A DNA stretch of 64,000 nucleotides from Megasphaera stantonii (GTDB lineage Bacteria; Bacillota; Negativicutes; Veillonellales; Megasphaeraceae): positions 868,001-932,000 of the forward strand of contig NZ_CP029462.1 in assembly GCF_003367905.1 (NCBI RefSeq), in the 5' to 3' direction. Shown here piece after piece: positions 24,131-33,465 of this stretch. The number at the start of each line of letters is the position of its first letter. The stretch's first letter is position 1. A program made the position numbers and the translations under genes. The notes under the pieces were generated by a model that was not told the origin of the DNA, made no database searches, and saw only the letters and a program-made list of their open reading frames with translations.

Positions 24131-27100
24131 GTTCGCTCCCTCCTTCGTCCAGTTTTTCCAGCAAATCCTCTTTCCGTATCGTCACGACGTCATAGCCGTT
24201 GTCGGGCAGCTGCGCGTCAAACCGGCAGACGGCGTGATAGGGGCAATAGCGGCACGGGCTGGCCTGCCCCAATAAAATAGGCCGCACGGCGATGTCGCCG
24301 CTGTCTATGCGGCCGGCGATTTCGCGAATCCGCGCAACGGCCAGCGTCAGCAGCTTCTGCCATCCCGCTTCATCGTACATCGTATGGGATACGTTGCTCA
24401 GGGTGCCGTCTTTTTTTAACCGCAAATTTAAAAATTCCGAATAGCCTTCCATCGACGTATCCAAGGCCGTCATGACCTGGCTGTTGTCGAGATAATATCC
24501 GCTGAGGCGGCTTTTTTTATCGTATAAGGTCTTCTTTTCCTCTTCGTCGGCTACGTGGTCCAGGGACGTCTTGTCGTTGCGGACGTAGCAGTACAAGATA
24601 GCCGCCGGCACGGCGTCTTCGCCCATGTTCAGAAGCGCTACGTACATGTATGTCAGGAGCTGCAGCTCCAGGCCGACAAATACCTGGCTCAAATCGAGCT
24701 GCTTCCGCCCCGATTTGTAGTCGATGACGACGACGTACTTGGCGTCGCCGTCCCGCATGGAATCGACGCGGTCGATCTGCCCGGTGACGATGACTTCCAA
24801 GCCGTCGGGCAAGGTAAAGCGCAGGGCCTCCCACGGGCTGCCCTTGCGGCCGAAGGCCTTTTCCAGCCCTTCCATATGAAACTGGGACGACTCGCTGAAC
24901 TGGCAAAGACGCCGCACTGTCCGAGCCAGGGTTTGGATGAGTCGTTCCTTGATCTGCGCGAAATAGGCGTTGGACATGAGGATGTCGTGCTGTATATACG
25001 GGGCGAGCCGTTCCGTAGCCTGGCGGCATGCGGCCGGAATATCTTCCGCTCGGAGGTCGCGCCACTGCTTGTGTTCGCAAAGCAGGTCCTCGCCTAAGAT
25101 GCGCAGCGCGCCGTGGACGAGCATCCCCAGATCGGGGGCGGAAAAGTGATACATTTGCCGTTCTTCCAGCAGCAGGCCGTAGCGGGCAAAATAGGCGAAG
25201 GGGCAGCTGCGGTACTGCTCAAATTTCGTAACGGAGCCCCGCAGGACGCCGTCGGGCGCGTACAGCCGCTTGACGAGCGTCGCCGGCAGCCGCAGGGGCT
25301 GATTGCGGTGAAACAATCCCTGCACGGACTGCGCCGCCCGCTCTTTCCAGCCGTGGCTGCAGGCCCAGTCGTACAAGGCCCACCAAACGTCGTCCGTCTC
25401 TTTGCCCTCTGCCGCAGGCCGCAGCATGACAGGCAGCCACGACAGGGCCGCCGGCAGGGACGTAATGAACTCGGCCTCACGTCCCCCTTCGATCATCCCC
25501 GTTTCATGGCCGACAGCATCGACATAGCCTTTTTCTTCTATCTGCCGAATCCACGACGACGGCTCCATCGCCCCGCCGTCGTCGCCGGCCAGAATATACG
25601 ACAGGTGCAGCTGCTCTCCGGCCCGGCCGGCAGCCAGATAAAAGAGGAATTTTTCCTGGAACGAACGGAACCGGCTGTCCGGGCCGAGCCGGACGCCCAG
25701 GGCCTCCAGCTTCCGCCGTTCGGCGTCGTTCAGCATGCCTTCTTCGCTCGTGCGCTGGGGGAACACGCCGTCGTTCAGGCCGCAGAGGAAGACGACGCGG
25801 GCCTGCATGGTGTATCCCCGTTCGACCGACGTAAACGTAACGTGGTCCAGCGTCGGCGGAATCAAGCTGAATTTCAGCTGCTCCAGCCCGTCCTTTACGA
25901 TCTGGGAAAACTCCTGCAGCGGCACGACGTCGTCGCCGCACACGCGGACGATTTCATGAAGGAAGGCGACGATGCGCTTCCAGACCTGCTCGTGTTCCTT
26001 TCCTTCAGCAGCCCGTCCGGCCCCTTCGTCATCGCGTTTCCACTGCTGCAGCGACTGGGGAACTCCCAGGTCGTACAGCCATCGGTACAGCAGCGTGCAC
26101 CAATCTGCCAGGGAATGGTCTTCCTGCGCCTCTTCCCAGCACGGCCACAGGGCCTCCCATACGGCGCGGCGGATGCCATTGACATGCCGTATCGTTTCTT
26201 CTTCGCCTTCGTCTACGCCATGGCCTTCCTCGATATAGCGGCTTCTTCCGTACTGCCAGTCTTCGCCGGCCAGCCAATGATAGCCCCGGATACCGTAAGC
26301 CAGGCAATAGTTTTCCAAATCGTCGGCATCGCACCGACTGATAGGGAACAAGTCCGTCTTCAGCAGCTGAAACAACGGCTCGTGAGCCCATCGGGACGTA
26401 AACACGTCCAGCAGGGAGGAAATGGCCTCCGCCGCAGGATGGGACGTCATGGGACGCCGGTAATCGCTGAAAAAAGGAATGCCGTATTTGGCGAATATCT
26501 CCTCGGCAATATGGTAATAGGCCTCGCCGGTCCGCGCTAAAATAAGAAAATCGCGGTAGCGGTATCCCCGGCGGCACAAGGCCTGAATGCGGCGGGCCGC
26601 CGCGTCGAGCTCCAGTATCCTGTTTCCGCATTCCGTCAGTATCAAGCCCTTTACGGCCTCAGCCTGTACCGGCGGCACGGGACGGAAAAATTCATTCAAA
26701 AATACGGCCAGGCCCCCTTCGTCAGTCCCGGCGACGCGCCGTACCTCCAGGTGCGGGAATATGCGGCGCAGCTCCTGGTACACGGCATAGGGCCGGTGGA
26801 ACAGGGCTGTTTCCCGACGCTGCGCCTCGACGCGGTCCGGGTCCATGGTCAGGGTAATCGTCACCTGCGCCGCCGTCTGCTCGATGGCCTGCAGCACTTC
26901 CAGCTGCCGCGGCGTAAACCACTGGAACCCGTCAACCCATACGTGAGCCCCCTGCAAAAAGGAATACGAAGGAATTTCCCTTGCCAGTACGGTCATCGTA
27001 TCGTCGGCGCTGCCGAACCGTTCCTCTAAATAGGCCGTATACCCCTGATACAGCAGCGCGATATCCATGAGCTTGCGGCTCAAGGTCTGGCTGCCCAGCA

Positions 27101-27524
27101 GGGACGCGGCATGGCGCAGCATGTCAGGGCCAATGCAGAAGGAACGGCACTCGCCGATAAACCGGCCGGCCGTTTCTACGAAATTATCCTGCCGCGCCGC
27201 CGTCTGCAGCACCGTAAACTCGTCGGCGTGCCGCCGCAGCAGCCGCTGCAAGATGAGCTTCTGCGCCAATTCCGATACGAAGGCGCAGTCCTTGCCCTTT
27301 TCCTGAAATACGCGGTAGGCCAGCCGCGAAAACCCGACGATCTGCGTCCCCATAAAGCCCTTTTCCGGCAGCGACTCAGCAAACCGCCGCTCCGCGTTAT
27401 ACGACGCCTGATCGGGCACGATGAGCAGCGTGCGGCGGCCCTGGGCCGCTTCGGCCTTCATCTGCGAAAAGCAATATTCCGTTTTTCCGCTTCGGCCCTT
27501 GCCAAACAAAACAGTCAGCGCCAC
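24096..27524 (-). CDS. addB: ATP-dependent helicase/nuclease subunit B
   Basis: A 1142-residue AddB, partner of AddA, with an inactivated helicase fold and a C-terminal nuclease. Walker A is FGKGRSGKTEY near residues 7-17. The nuclease domain contains VVVIDYKSGRKQ. The iron-sulfur-binding cysteines are visible as YRSCPFAYFARY upstream of the nuclease and SPCRYCPYHAVCRF at the C-terminus. The start codon is GTG at 27524 after GGGAGGAG. It is the first gene of addB-addA. Confidence 0.95.
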   Translation of the reverse strand: MALTVLFGKGRSGKTEYCFSQMKAEAAQGRRTLLIVPDQASYNAERRFAESLPEKGFMGTQIVGFSRLAYRVFQEKGKDCAFVSELAQKLILQRLLRRHADEFTVLQTAARQDNFVETAGRFIGECRSFCIGPDMLRHAASLLGSQTLSRKLMDIALLYQGYTAYLEERFGSADDTMTVLAREIPSYSFLQGAHVWVDGFQWFTPRQLEVLQAIEQTAAQVTITLTMDPDRVEAQRRETALFHRPYAVYQELRRIFPHLEVRRVAGTDEGGLAVFLNEFFRPVPPVQAEAVKGLILTECGNRILELDAAARRIQALCRRGYRYRDFLILARTGEAYYHIAEEIFAKYGIPFFSDYRRPMTSHPAAEAISSLLDVFTSRWAHEPLFQLLKTDLFPISRCDADDLENYCLAYGIRGYHWLAGEDWQYGRSRYIEEGHGVDEGEEETIRHVNGIRRAVWEALWPCWEEAQEDHSLADWCTLLYRWLYDLGVPQSLQQWKRDDEGAGRAAEGKEHEQVWKRIVAFLHEIVRVCGDDVVPLQEFSQIVKDGLEQLKFSLIPPTLDHVTFTSVERGYTMQARVVFLCGLNDGVFPQRTSEEGMLNDAERRKLEALGVRLGPDSRFRSFQEKFLFYLAAGRAGEQLHLSYILAGDDGGAMEPSSWIRQIEEKGYVDAVGHETGMIEGGREAEFITSLPAALSWLPVMLRPAAEGKETDDVWWALYDWACSHGWKERAAQSVQGLFHRNQPLRLPATLVKRLYAPDGVLRGSVTKFEQYRSCPFAYFARYGLLLEERQMYHFSAPDLGMLVHGALRILGEDLLCEHKQWRDLRAEDIPAACRQATERLAPYIQHDILMSNAYFAQIKERLIQTLARTVRRLCQFSESSQFHMEGLEKAFGRKGSPWEALRFTLPDGLEVIVTGQIDRVDSMRDGDAKYVVVIDYKSGRKQLDLSQVFVGLELQLLTYMYVALLNMGEDAVPAAILYCYVRNDKTSLDHVADEEEKKTLYDKKSRLSGYYLDNSQVMTALDTSMEGYSEFLNLRLKKDGTLSNVSHTMYDEAGWQKLLTLAVARIREIAGRIDSGDIAVRPILLGQASPCRYCPYHAVCRFDAQLPDNGYDVVTIRKEDLLEKLDEGGSEHGVDTGTAGGH

Positions 27525-27615
27525 GGCAACTCCTCCCTTCCACTGTGCACTCTGAAATTACATTTTCAATTATTGTATCATATTTTCTGCACGCATAAAA
27601 CCGAAATGCCCATGC

Positions 27616-27651
27616 AAAAAAAGTCCGGCAAAGCGATTCGCCTCTGCCGGA
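27616..27651 (-). terminator. Intrinsic terminator of the radical SAM gene
   Basis: On the minus strand TCCGGCA...TGCCGGA, with an inner GCG/CGC pairing, is followed by CTTTTTTT. It lies 21 bp past the stop codon. Confidence 0.85.
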
Positions 27652-27671
27652 TCTTCCAGTTTGTTATGCAA

Positions 27672-28643
27672 TTATATAGCTGCGCAGGCCGATTTCAGAA
27701 ACGGCGCGCGCCGCCGTTCTTCCCGATAGAGCCACTTCAAATCGTACGGTTCAAACACGACACGGCGGTATGCGTCTACGTCCATCATCGTTCCGTCCCA
27801 ATCGGAGTGGATGTCGCCGTTCTGCTTGATCAGGATATCGTACAGGATATCGTAGGTCACGCCGTCTTTTTCATCCCGTTCCACAATGGTGCTGTACGGA
27901 AGGGTCTTGTGATAGGTCAGCTCCATCCCCTTGTAATCGAAATGGAAGCCGCAGCGCATACGGCAGCCGTCCAGCCCCGTATAGCGGGCGATGTACTTCA
28001 AATCGTGAAGGATCTTATCGTTCTTTTCGTCGTACAGGTTTTCCGGCGTCGTTTCCGTATAGTCGAAACGGAATTGGATTGACGCGCCGGGAATGGCATG
28101 GAATCGTTCCAAATAGGGGATTAAATCGCGGACCGGATAGTTTTTATACAGCACGCAGTTGATTCGGAACGGCACGGCCAGGCGCCCCAGCAATTCGTCG
28201 TTCGATTCTACGACATAATGCTGCATGTGGCGCGACACGTTGATGCAGGTAATCTTGTCCTTATTGCGCTGCGTAAAGGCGATGATATCGTCTTCGGTCT
28301 GAAACTCCGACACGGGCAGCGTCGTATTGATATATACCTTATGCGTACGGGGAATGCAGTCGAGCATATGCTGCAGCGAATCCAGGTCCGCGAAGGGCTC
28401 GCCCCCGGTAAACACAAAATCGCAGTACGGCGTAATGGCGTCCATGCGGGCGATGCTTTCGCAGATTTTTTCCGCCGAAAACCCTGTCATATCGGAATAT
28501 TCTTCTTTATTAATGCAGAACGGGCAGTGATTGCGGCAGTTATACGGCACAAATACCGTCACCGTCGCCCCGCCTTCTCTTGTCTTGTACGGATGCCTGA
28601 CGTGAACTGCCGGCTCCGCTGCTTCATGTATCATGCTGTTCAT
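27672..28643 (-). CDS. Radical SAM protein of unknown specificity
   Basis: A 323-residue radical SAM enzyme. The cluster motif CRNHCPFC (C36, C40, C43) and GGEP (residues 80-83) are intact. No SPASM-type cysteine-rich C-terminus is obvious; single cysteines occur around GCRMRCGFHF (about 245-254). The N-terminal start is unclear, since ATGs at 28643 and 28634 both have AAAGAGA upstream. A 49-codon frame of unknown status precedes and overlaps it, and an IclR regulator gene lies upstream. The family resembles anaerobic modifying or activating enzymes, but I cannot assign a substrate. Confidence 0.82.
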   Translation of the reverse strand: MNSMIHEAAEPAVHVRHPYKTREGGATVTVFVPYNCRNHCPFCINKEEYSDMTGFSAEKICESIARMDAITPYCDFVFTGGEPFADLDSLQHMLDCIPRTHKVYINTTLPVSEFQTEDDIIAFTQRNKDKITCINVSRHMQHYVVESNDELLGRLAVPFRINCVLYKNYPVRDLIPYLERFHAIPGASIQFRFDYTETTPENLYDEKNDKILHDLKYIARYTGLDGCRMRCGFHFDYKGMELTYHKTLPYSTIVERDEKDGVTYDILYDILIKQNGDIHSDWDGTMMDVDAYRRVVFEPYDLKWLYREERRRAPFLKSACAAI

Positions 28644-28773
28644 TTCTCTTTCGCCTCAACTCTTGAGCAGTCGCCGTCAATATGCTCCCACACCGCTTTG
28701 CCGCCGTAAGAATAAAAGGATTTTCATACGGCTCAAAGCAGACACACTGGCGCGGCTGCCCCTTTATCCACAC
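28624..28773 (-). CDS. Possible 49-residue ORF upstream of the radical SAM gene
   Basis: A GTG-initiated open frame (beginning MWIKGQPRQCVCFEPYENPF) fills the leader between the promoter and the radical SAM gene and overlaps that gene by 20 bp. It has three cysteines and a basic tail. There is no convincing ribosome-binding site, since its GTG is almost at the predicted transcription start, so it would need leaderless initiation. FEPY also occurs in the radical SAM C-terminus. It could be a precursor peptide or a chance frame. Confidence 0.22.
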   Translation of the reverse strand: MWIKGQPRQCVCFEPYENPFILTAAKRCGSILTATAQELRRKRNEQHDT

Positions 28774-28776
28774 TCC

Positions 28777-28805
28777 ATTCTACCATAAAATTTCATTTCG
28801 TCCAA
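28777..28805 (-). promoter_or_regulatory. Promoter of the radical SAM gene
   Basis: On the minus strand TTGGAC (28800-28805) and TAGAAT (28777-28782) are separated by 17 bp. The roughly 130-base leader that follows contains GCTTTG-GCCGTA / TACGGC-CAAAGC, a nested stem that may be regulatory. Confidence 0.55.
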
Positions 28806-28865
28806 TACATATTGCGTATTCTTTTATAGCATACATCGTATAGCAAATAATTCACATAACACATA

Positions 28866-29615
28866 TTAGTGCAGGGCCTGGGTAATCTCGGCAGCCGTTT
28901 TCTTGACGGCCTGAATAATCTGCTCCTGCATGTCTTCCGTCACGCGGGATACCGGACCGGACACGCTGATAGCGGCGATGATTTCGTGATTTGAAAAAAT
29001 AGGCGCGGCAATGCAGGTCATGCCCAGCTCGACTTCCTCCCGCTCGATGGCGTAGCCGTTGCGCCGAATGGCTTCCAGCTCCTTCAGCAGCTCGTCCCAG
29101 TCGGTAATCGTATATTCCGTAAACTTCTTCAATTTGCATCCTGCGTACCGGCGGCAGTATGATTCGGAAAAGGCCAGCAGGCATTTTCCCGACGCCGCGC
29201 AGTAACTGGGCCGGATCGCGCCGATAGGAGGCGCCATGTCGACGGTCTGGGGCGATTTGATTTTTTCCAGTATGACGTGCTGCGGATACGGCGCGTCGGA
29301 CTGGACAAAGGTCGTCATGTGGACGCTCTCCTTGCATTGAAGGGACAGAGCCTTCGCATAGGGGTAGGCGACCTTTTGAAAGGATTCCTTTTCGCGGAAC
29401 AGCATGCCCAGGGAGTACACCTGCAGGCCCAGCCAATACAGACCCGTTTCGCCGTCGCGGCGCACGAAGTCCCGCCCCTCCAGCGTATCCAGGGTCCGGC
29501 TCACAGTGCTCTTGTGCATTCCCATCTTCTTGCTGATCTGCGTAAGGCTCAAAGGCGCTTCTTCCTGTAAAAAGAGTTGAAGGATTGCCAGCGCCCGGTC
29601 AATTGATTCTATCAT
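28866..29615 (-). CDS. IclR family transcriptional regulator
   Basis: A 249-residue IclR-type regulator. The N-terminal winged helix (residues 1-65: SIDRALAILQLFLQEEAPLSLTQISKKMG, then HKSTVSRTLDTL) is followed by a GAF-like effector domain ending GPVSRVTEDMQEQIIQAVKKTAAEITQAL. I start at the ATG at 29615 after AAGGAGCGGAACGT; the longer frame to 29657 would cover the operator-like repeat. Members often control catabolism of aromatic or sugar acids. Candidate targets are itself and the downstream radical SAM gene; this is inferred from position only. Confidence 0.92.
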   Translation of the reverse strand: MIESIDRALAILQLFLQEEAPLSLTQISKKMGMHKSTVSRTLDTLEGRDFVRRDGETGLYWLGLQVYSLGMLFREKESFQKVAYPYAKALSLQCKESVHMTTFVQSDAPYPQHVILEKIKSPQTVDMAPPIGAIRPSYCAASGKCLLAFSESYCRRYAGCKLKKFTEYTITDWDELLKELEAIRRNGYAIEREEVELGMTCIAAPIFSNHEIIAAISVSGPVSRVTEDMQEQIIQAVKKTAAEITQALH

Positions 29616-29651
29616 ACGTTCCGCTCCTTCCTGCCAACAGCGTGCAGTTCC

Positions 29652-29679
29652 CGCCAACGCAATGGTTGTTGCGTCGGCG
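29652..29679. promoter_or_regulatory. Candidate IclR operator
   Basis: An 11-bp inverted repeat with one mismatch, CGCCAACGCAA / TTGCGTCGGCG, and a 6-bp spacer lies between the promoter's -10 box and the IclR start codon. Its placement over the transcription start region fits autorepression. Confidence 0.55.
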
Positions 29680-29693
29680 CAGTCTTACGTTTC

Positions 29694-29721
29694 ATTATAC
29701 GTACATTGGGAAGGATGTCAA
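29694..29721 (-). promoter_or_regulatory. Promoter of the IclR gene
   Basis: On the minus strand TTGACA (29716-29721) and TATAAT (29694-29699) match consensus exactly, with 16-bp spacing. Confidence 0.7.
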
Positions 29722-29730
29722 TATGTACGT

Positions 29731-30795
29731 TTACTCGTCCGTTTCCTTAGCTTCTGCCGCCGCAGAGCCGACGCCCTGTTCGTATAATCCCTTCGCCAGC
29801 CCCTGCAGGAGATCCAGGCATTCCATGTGGGTCAGCCAGTTCTTAGGCACGTCTTTCGCGCCGTACAACGCGCCGGCAATGCTGCCGCTGACGGCGCCGC
29901 ACGTATCGCTGTCGCCGTCCTGATTGCAGGCCATGATGACGGCGTCCTTCAGAGAGGTCGTCTTCATGACGCAGTATAAGGACAAGGCCAGCGCTTCGTC
30001 GGCATTCCAGCCCAGGCCGAGCTTCTTCATGGACCGCACGGGGTTTCTGTCGCTCATAGCTTCGTCGACGGCTGCCTGCAAGGTCTTCCATAGTTCGACG
30101 CCGCCTTCTTCCTGCTGCAGACGCTCGAAAGCGCCAACAACGGCCTGCCCCAGCGTCTTTCCGGCGGCCAGCAGCGAAATGATGGCGCTGAACGTTCCCG
30201 CCGCTAAATAAGCCGTCGCGCCGCCGTGCGTCAGCAACGCCGCCCGGCAGCCCACGGCAAAGGCCGCGTCGGCATCGCCGGCATAAAACAATCCGACGGG
30301 CCCGGTCCGCAGGGCGGCGCTGCTCTTGCAGGCATTGGCTTTTTTCTCCTTCGTAAAGCGCAGCCCCGACGCCAGGGCAATCAAGCAGGCCTTGCCGGGG
30401 GCCCGGCGGGCAAACAGCAACGGTTCGCCCATGAGGTCGTATCCCAACGATTCTTCATGGGCCTGCTTTTTCATCCACCGCGCATGCTCGGGCCGGATAA
30501 TCCGCTCGGTCTGGGTATAATACCAGCGCATGTAGGACCGGTACAGCCCTTCCTCCGGCGCAAGGCCGTCGTGCTTGGCCCAGAGCAGTCCGTCGGCCGT
30601 AAACAAGGCCAGCTGCGTGTCGTCGGAAATGATGCCCCGCTTGCCGTTCGCTTCCAATTTCAATACGGTCCGCAGCCCATAGGGGCCGTATTTCTTATGA
30701 ATCGTCTTCAAATCGACATATTCGATGAGATACCCTAACGCATCGCCTGCCGCGCCGCCCAACATGCATCCTACAAACCGTTCCGCTCCGTCCAT
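29731..30795 (-). CDS. ADP-ribosylglycohydrolase family protein
   Basis: A 354-residue DraG/ARH-type hydrolase that would remove ADP-ribose from a target. The dinuclear Mg site motifs are present: SDDTQ at residues 57-61 and NQDGDSDTCGAVSGSIAGALYG near residue 300. The ATG at 30795 follows GGAGGTATAGCC; the longer frame to 30870 is unsupported. No DraT-like or other ADP-ribosyltransferase gene is adjacent, so the target is unknown. Possible roles include reversal of protein ADP-ribosylation or hydrolysis of ADP-ribosylated metabolites. Confidence 0.9.
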   Translation of the reverse strand: MDGAERFVGCMLGGAAGDALGYLIEYVDLKTIHKKYGPYGLRTVLKLEANGKRGIISDDTQLALFTADGLLWAKHDGLAPEEGLYRSYMRWYYTQTERIIRPEHARWMKKQAHEESLGYDLMGEPLLFARRAPGKACLIALASGLRFTKEKKANACKSSAALRTGPVGLFYAGDADAAFAVGCRAALLTHGGATAYLAAGTFSAIISLLAAGKTLGQAVVGAFERLQQEEGGVELWKTLQAAVDEAMSDRNPVRSMKKLGLGWNADEALALSLYCVMKTTSLKDAVIMACNQDGDSDTCGAVSGSIAGALYGAKDVPKNWLTHMECLDLLQGLAKGLYEQGVGSAAAEAKETDE

Positions 30796-30975
30796 GGCTA
30801 TACCTCCAAAAAAATCAAAAAAGACATTTACATTATCGCCATTATTAGATATAATATTAATTTTACACATATACAGTATACCAGATACTAGCGGTCATAC
30901 GCAAATGATATCTTGACATAGACAGGCATCTCACTCGTACTTGCCTATTTTTGTATGATATATACCCCCATGGGA

Positions 30976-31004
30976 TTACAAAAATCAGGCGAATCCTGTA
31001 TAAT
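30976..31004 (+). promoter_or_regulatory. Promoter of mscS
   Basis: TTACAA (30976-30981) and TATAAT (30999-31004) are separated by 17 bp, about 60 bp before the mscS ATG. Confidence 0.65.
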
Positions 31005-31065
31005 GAACCGTAACGGCGTACTGCGGCGCCGTCAAAGGACTTTTGTTTTAAGAAAGGATCAAACT

Positions 31066-31953
31066 ATGAATACATCTACTGCTACCGCGACGGCTGCCGT
31101 CGCCCAAGACGTAAAGGAACAGGTCGCCCAGGGCGTGACTATGCTGGACCGCATTACAAATCTGCTGATTGACCGCGGGCCGGACATTCTATTTGCTATC
31201 GTCATCTTCATCATTGGCCGGTATATTGCCAAGCTGCTGAAAAACATCGCCGTGCGCATGATGACCCACGCCAACTACGACCACACCGTCATCACCTTCG
31301 TCAGCCAGATCATTTATTACGCCGTCATGGCCCTCGTCGTCCTGTCCGCCGTCAACAAGCTCGGCGTACCGACGACATCCTTTATCGCCGTCTTCGGCGC
31401 CTTCGGCTTAGCCGTAGGCCTGGCCCTGCAGAACAACCTGTCAAACTTCGCCTCAGGCCTGCTCATCCTCATTTTTAAGCCCTTTAAGGCCGGGGACTGG
31501 GTCAATATCGGCGGCGTTGAAGGCAGCATCAAGGCCATTCAGGTGCTGAACACGGCCATCATCACCAAGGACAACAAAACCGTATTCATCCCCAACTCGC
31601 TCATCACCTCTTCCCAGGTCACGAACAGCTCCTACCTGGACGAACGGTTTATTCCCTTCCTCTTCGATATCAGCTACAATAACGACCATCACAAGGCAAT
31701 CTCTGTCCTGAAGGATATATTCGCCAAAGACCCGCGCATCCTCAACAACGATACGATGGAAATCGGCATTAAAGAATTCGCCGACAACTCCGTCCGCATC
31801 GCCGCCTATCCCAAGGTGCGGCGCCAGGACGTCATTCCCACGACGTACGACATCATGTCGGCCGTAAAAGACGCCTTCGACGCCAACGGCATCGAAATCC
31901 CCTACCCGCAGCGCGTCGTATACGTACAAAAAGCGGAACAAAAAGACAATTGA
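31066..31953 (+). CDS. mscS: Small-conductance mechanosensitive channel
   Basis: A 295-residue MscS family inner-membrane channel that opens under membrane tension during osmotic downshock. Three transmembrane helices lie in residues 30-140; the glycine/alanine-rich pore helix is AVFGAFGLAVGLALQNNLSNFASG, and the beta domain begins FKAGDWVNIGGVEGSI. The C-terminal alpha/beta domain ends with a conserved PYPQRVVYV. I start at the ATG at 31066 after AGAAAGGATC. It is monocistronic with a terminator shared with argH. Confidence 0.94.
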   Translation: MNTSTATATAAVAQDVKEQVAQGVTMLDRITNLLIDRGPDILFAIVIFIIGRYIAKLLKNIAVRMMTHANYDHTVITFVSQIIYYAVMALVVLSAVNKLGVPTTSFIAVFGAFGLAVGLALQNNLSNFASGLLILIFKPFKAGDWVNIGGVEGSIKAIQVLNTAIITKDNKTVFIPNSLITSSQVTNSSYLDERFIPFLFDISYNNDHHKAISVLKDIFAKDPRILNNDTMEIGIKEFADNSVRIAAYPKVRRQDVIPTTYDIMSAVKDAFDANGIEIPYPQRVVYVQKAEQKDN

Positions 31954-31968
31954 CATTCGCCGCACAGC

Positions 31969-32001
31969 AAAAAGGCCACCGCACCAAGCGATGGCCTTTT
32001 G
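31969..32001. terminator. Bidirectional terminator between mscS and argH
   Basis: AAAAGGCCA / TGGCCTTTT forms a hairpin with an A-run before and a T-run after, serving both convergent genes. Confidence 0.83.
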
Positions 32002-32016
32002 TCATATCCTGTTTTA

Positions 32017-33450
32017 CTATTTTAACAGTTCGTACACCGAGGCTACCGTATCGTTCCACAGCGCGGCTGTTTCTCCCTCGGCAGCGATAGCTCCGCGGCC
32101 GGCTTCGCACTGGCGCTTTACCGAGGCCGGCGACGTGCCGTTATACGTGTTGCGCTGGTTTACGCACGTTTCGATGTCCAAGAAATGGTGAATATCTTCG
32201 GCAAAGAGGGGGCTCATGGACTGCAGTTCGTCCAGCGTGAGCTGCTGCAGCACCTTTCCCTGCTCGATGCAGTAGTGGACGGCCTTGCCGACGACGGCGT
32301 GGGCTTCGCGGAAGGGCAGTCCCTTTTTGGCCAAATAGTCGGCCATGTCCGTCGCATTGGAAAAATCGCTTTCCAATACGTCACGCATATGCTGCCCGTT
32401 GACCGTCATCTTTTCGATCATGGCGGCGTAAATCGTAAGGGCAAATTTCAAGTTGTCGACGGCGTCAAACAGACCTTCCTTATCTTCCTGCATGTCTTTG
32501 TCGTAGGCCATGGGAATTCCCTTCATCATCGTCAGCACGCCCATGAGATGGCCGTAGAACCGGCCCGTCTTGCCGCGGACGAGTTCGCAGATATCGGGAT
32601 TCTTCTTCTGCGGCATAATGGAGGATCCTGTGCAGTGAGAATCATCCAACTCAATAAACTTGAATTCCGACGACGACCAGAGGATGAATTCCTCCGACAG
32701 CCGGCTCAAATGCATCATGAGCTGGGCCGCAAATTCCAGGAAGGCGATGATGTAGTCGCGGTCGCTGACGGCGTCGAGGCTGTTGTCGTAAATCTTGCCA
32801 AAATGGAGCGTACGGGCCACGAAGGGCTGATCCAGGGGATACGTCGTGCCGGCCAGCGCGCCTGCGCCGAGAGGCATCATATCGGCCATATCCCAGGCGT
32901 ATTTCAAATGAGCAAAATCACGGGACAGCATGGAGAAATAGGCCATCAGGTGATGACTGAACAAGATGGGCTGAGCCCGCTGCAGATGGGTATAGCCCGG
33001 CATGATGACATCGCCGTACTTCTCCGCCGCTTTGACGATGGATTCCTGCAGCTGGATCATCAACTTCGCAATCGCGGCGATTTCCCGGCGCACGTACATA
33101 TGCGTGTCCAGCGCTACCTGGTCGTTGCGGCTCCGACCCGTATGAAGCCGTTTGCCCGCTTCGCCGATAGCGTCGGTCAGGCGCTTTTCGATATTCATAT
33201 GAATATCTTCCAGCTCGACGGAAAATTCAAATTCACCTTGTTCAATTTGCCCGTAGATGGCCTTCAGCCCGGCTACGATGGCATCCTTATCTGCCGCAGA
33301 AATAATGCCCTGCCGTTCCAGCATCGTCGCGTGGGCGATGCTGCCGCAAATATCTTCTGCATACATGCGGCAGTCAAACTGGATGGAGGCGTTAAATTCT
33401 TCTACGCTTTTATCCGTGGCCTTCGTAAACCGGCCGCCCCATAATTTCAT
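32017..33450 (-). CDS. argH: Argininosuccinate lyase
   Basis: A 477-residue member of the fumarase/aspartase superfamily that splits argininosuccinate into arginine and fumarate. The signature GSSIMPQKKNPD is near residues 277-288, and the N-terminus MKLWGGRFTKATDK and the DxHMYVRRE helix are typical. AAGGAGAGACTAGTACT precedes the ATG. It follows argG by 15 bp, so the last two steps of arginine synthesis are co-transcribed. Confidence 0.96.
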   Translation of the reverse strand: MKLWGGRFTKATDKSVEEFNASIQFDCRMYAEDICGSIAHATMLERQGIISAADKDAIVAGLKAIYGQIEQGEFEFSVELEDIHMNIEKRLTDAIGEAGKRLHTGRSRNDQVALDTHMYVRREIAAIAKLMIQLQESIVKAAEKYGDVIMPGYTHLQRAQPILFSHHLMAYFSMLSRDFAHLKYAWDMADMMPLGAGALAGTTYPLDQPFVARTLHFGKIYDNSLDAVSDRDYIIAFLEFAAQLMMHLSRLSEEFILWSSSEFKFIELDDSHCTGSSIMPQKKNPDICELVRGKTGRFYGHLMGVLTMMKGIPMAYDKDMQEDKEGLFDAVDNLKFALTIYAAMIEKMTVNGQHMRDVLESDFSNATDMADYLAKKGLPFREAHAVVGKAVHYCIEQGKVLQQLTLDELQSMSPLFAEDIHHFLDIETCVNQRNTYNGTSPASVKRQCEAGRGAIAAEGETAALWNDTVASVYELLK

Positions 33451-33465
33451 AGTACTAGTCTCTCC

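Noticed and set aside
25113-26540. A 475-codon plus-strand open frame opposite addB
   Set aside because: Shadow of addB; no RBS, no recognisable domain, Arg/Gln/His-rich composition typical of antisense frames.
32185-33444. A 419-codon plus-strand frame opposite argH
   Set aside because: Antisense shadow; argH is full length with its signature motif.
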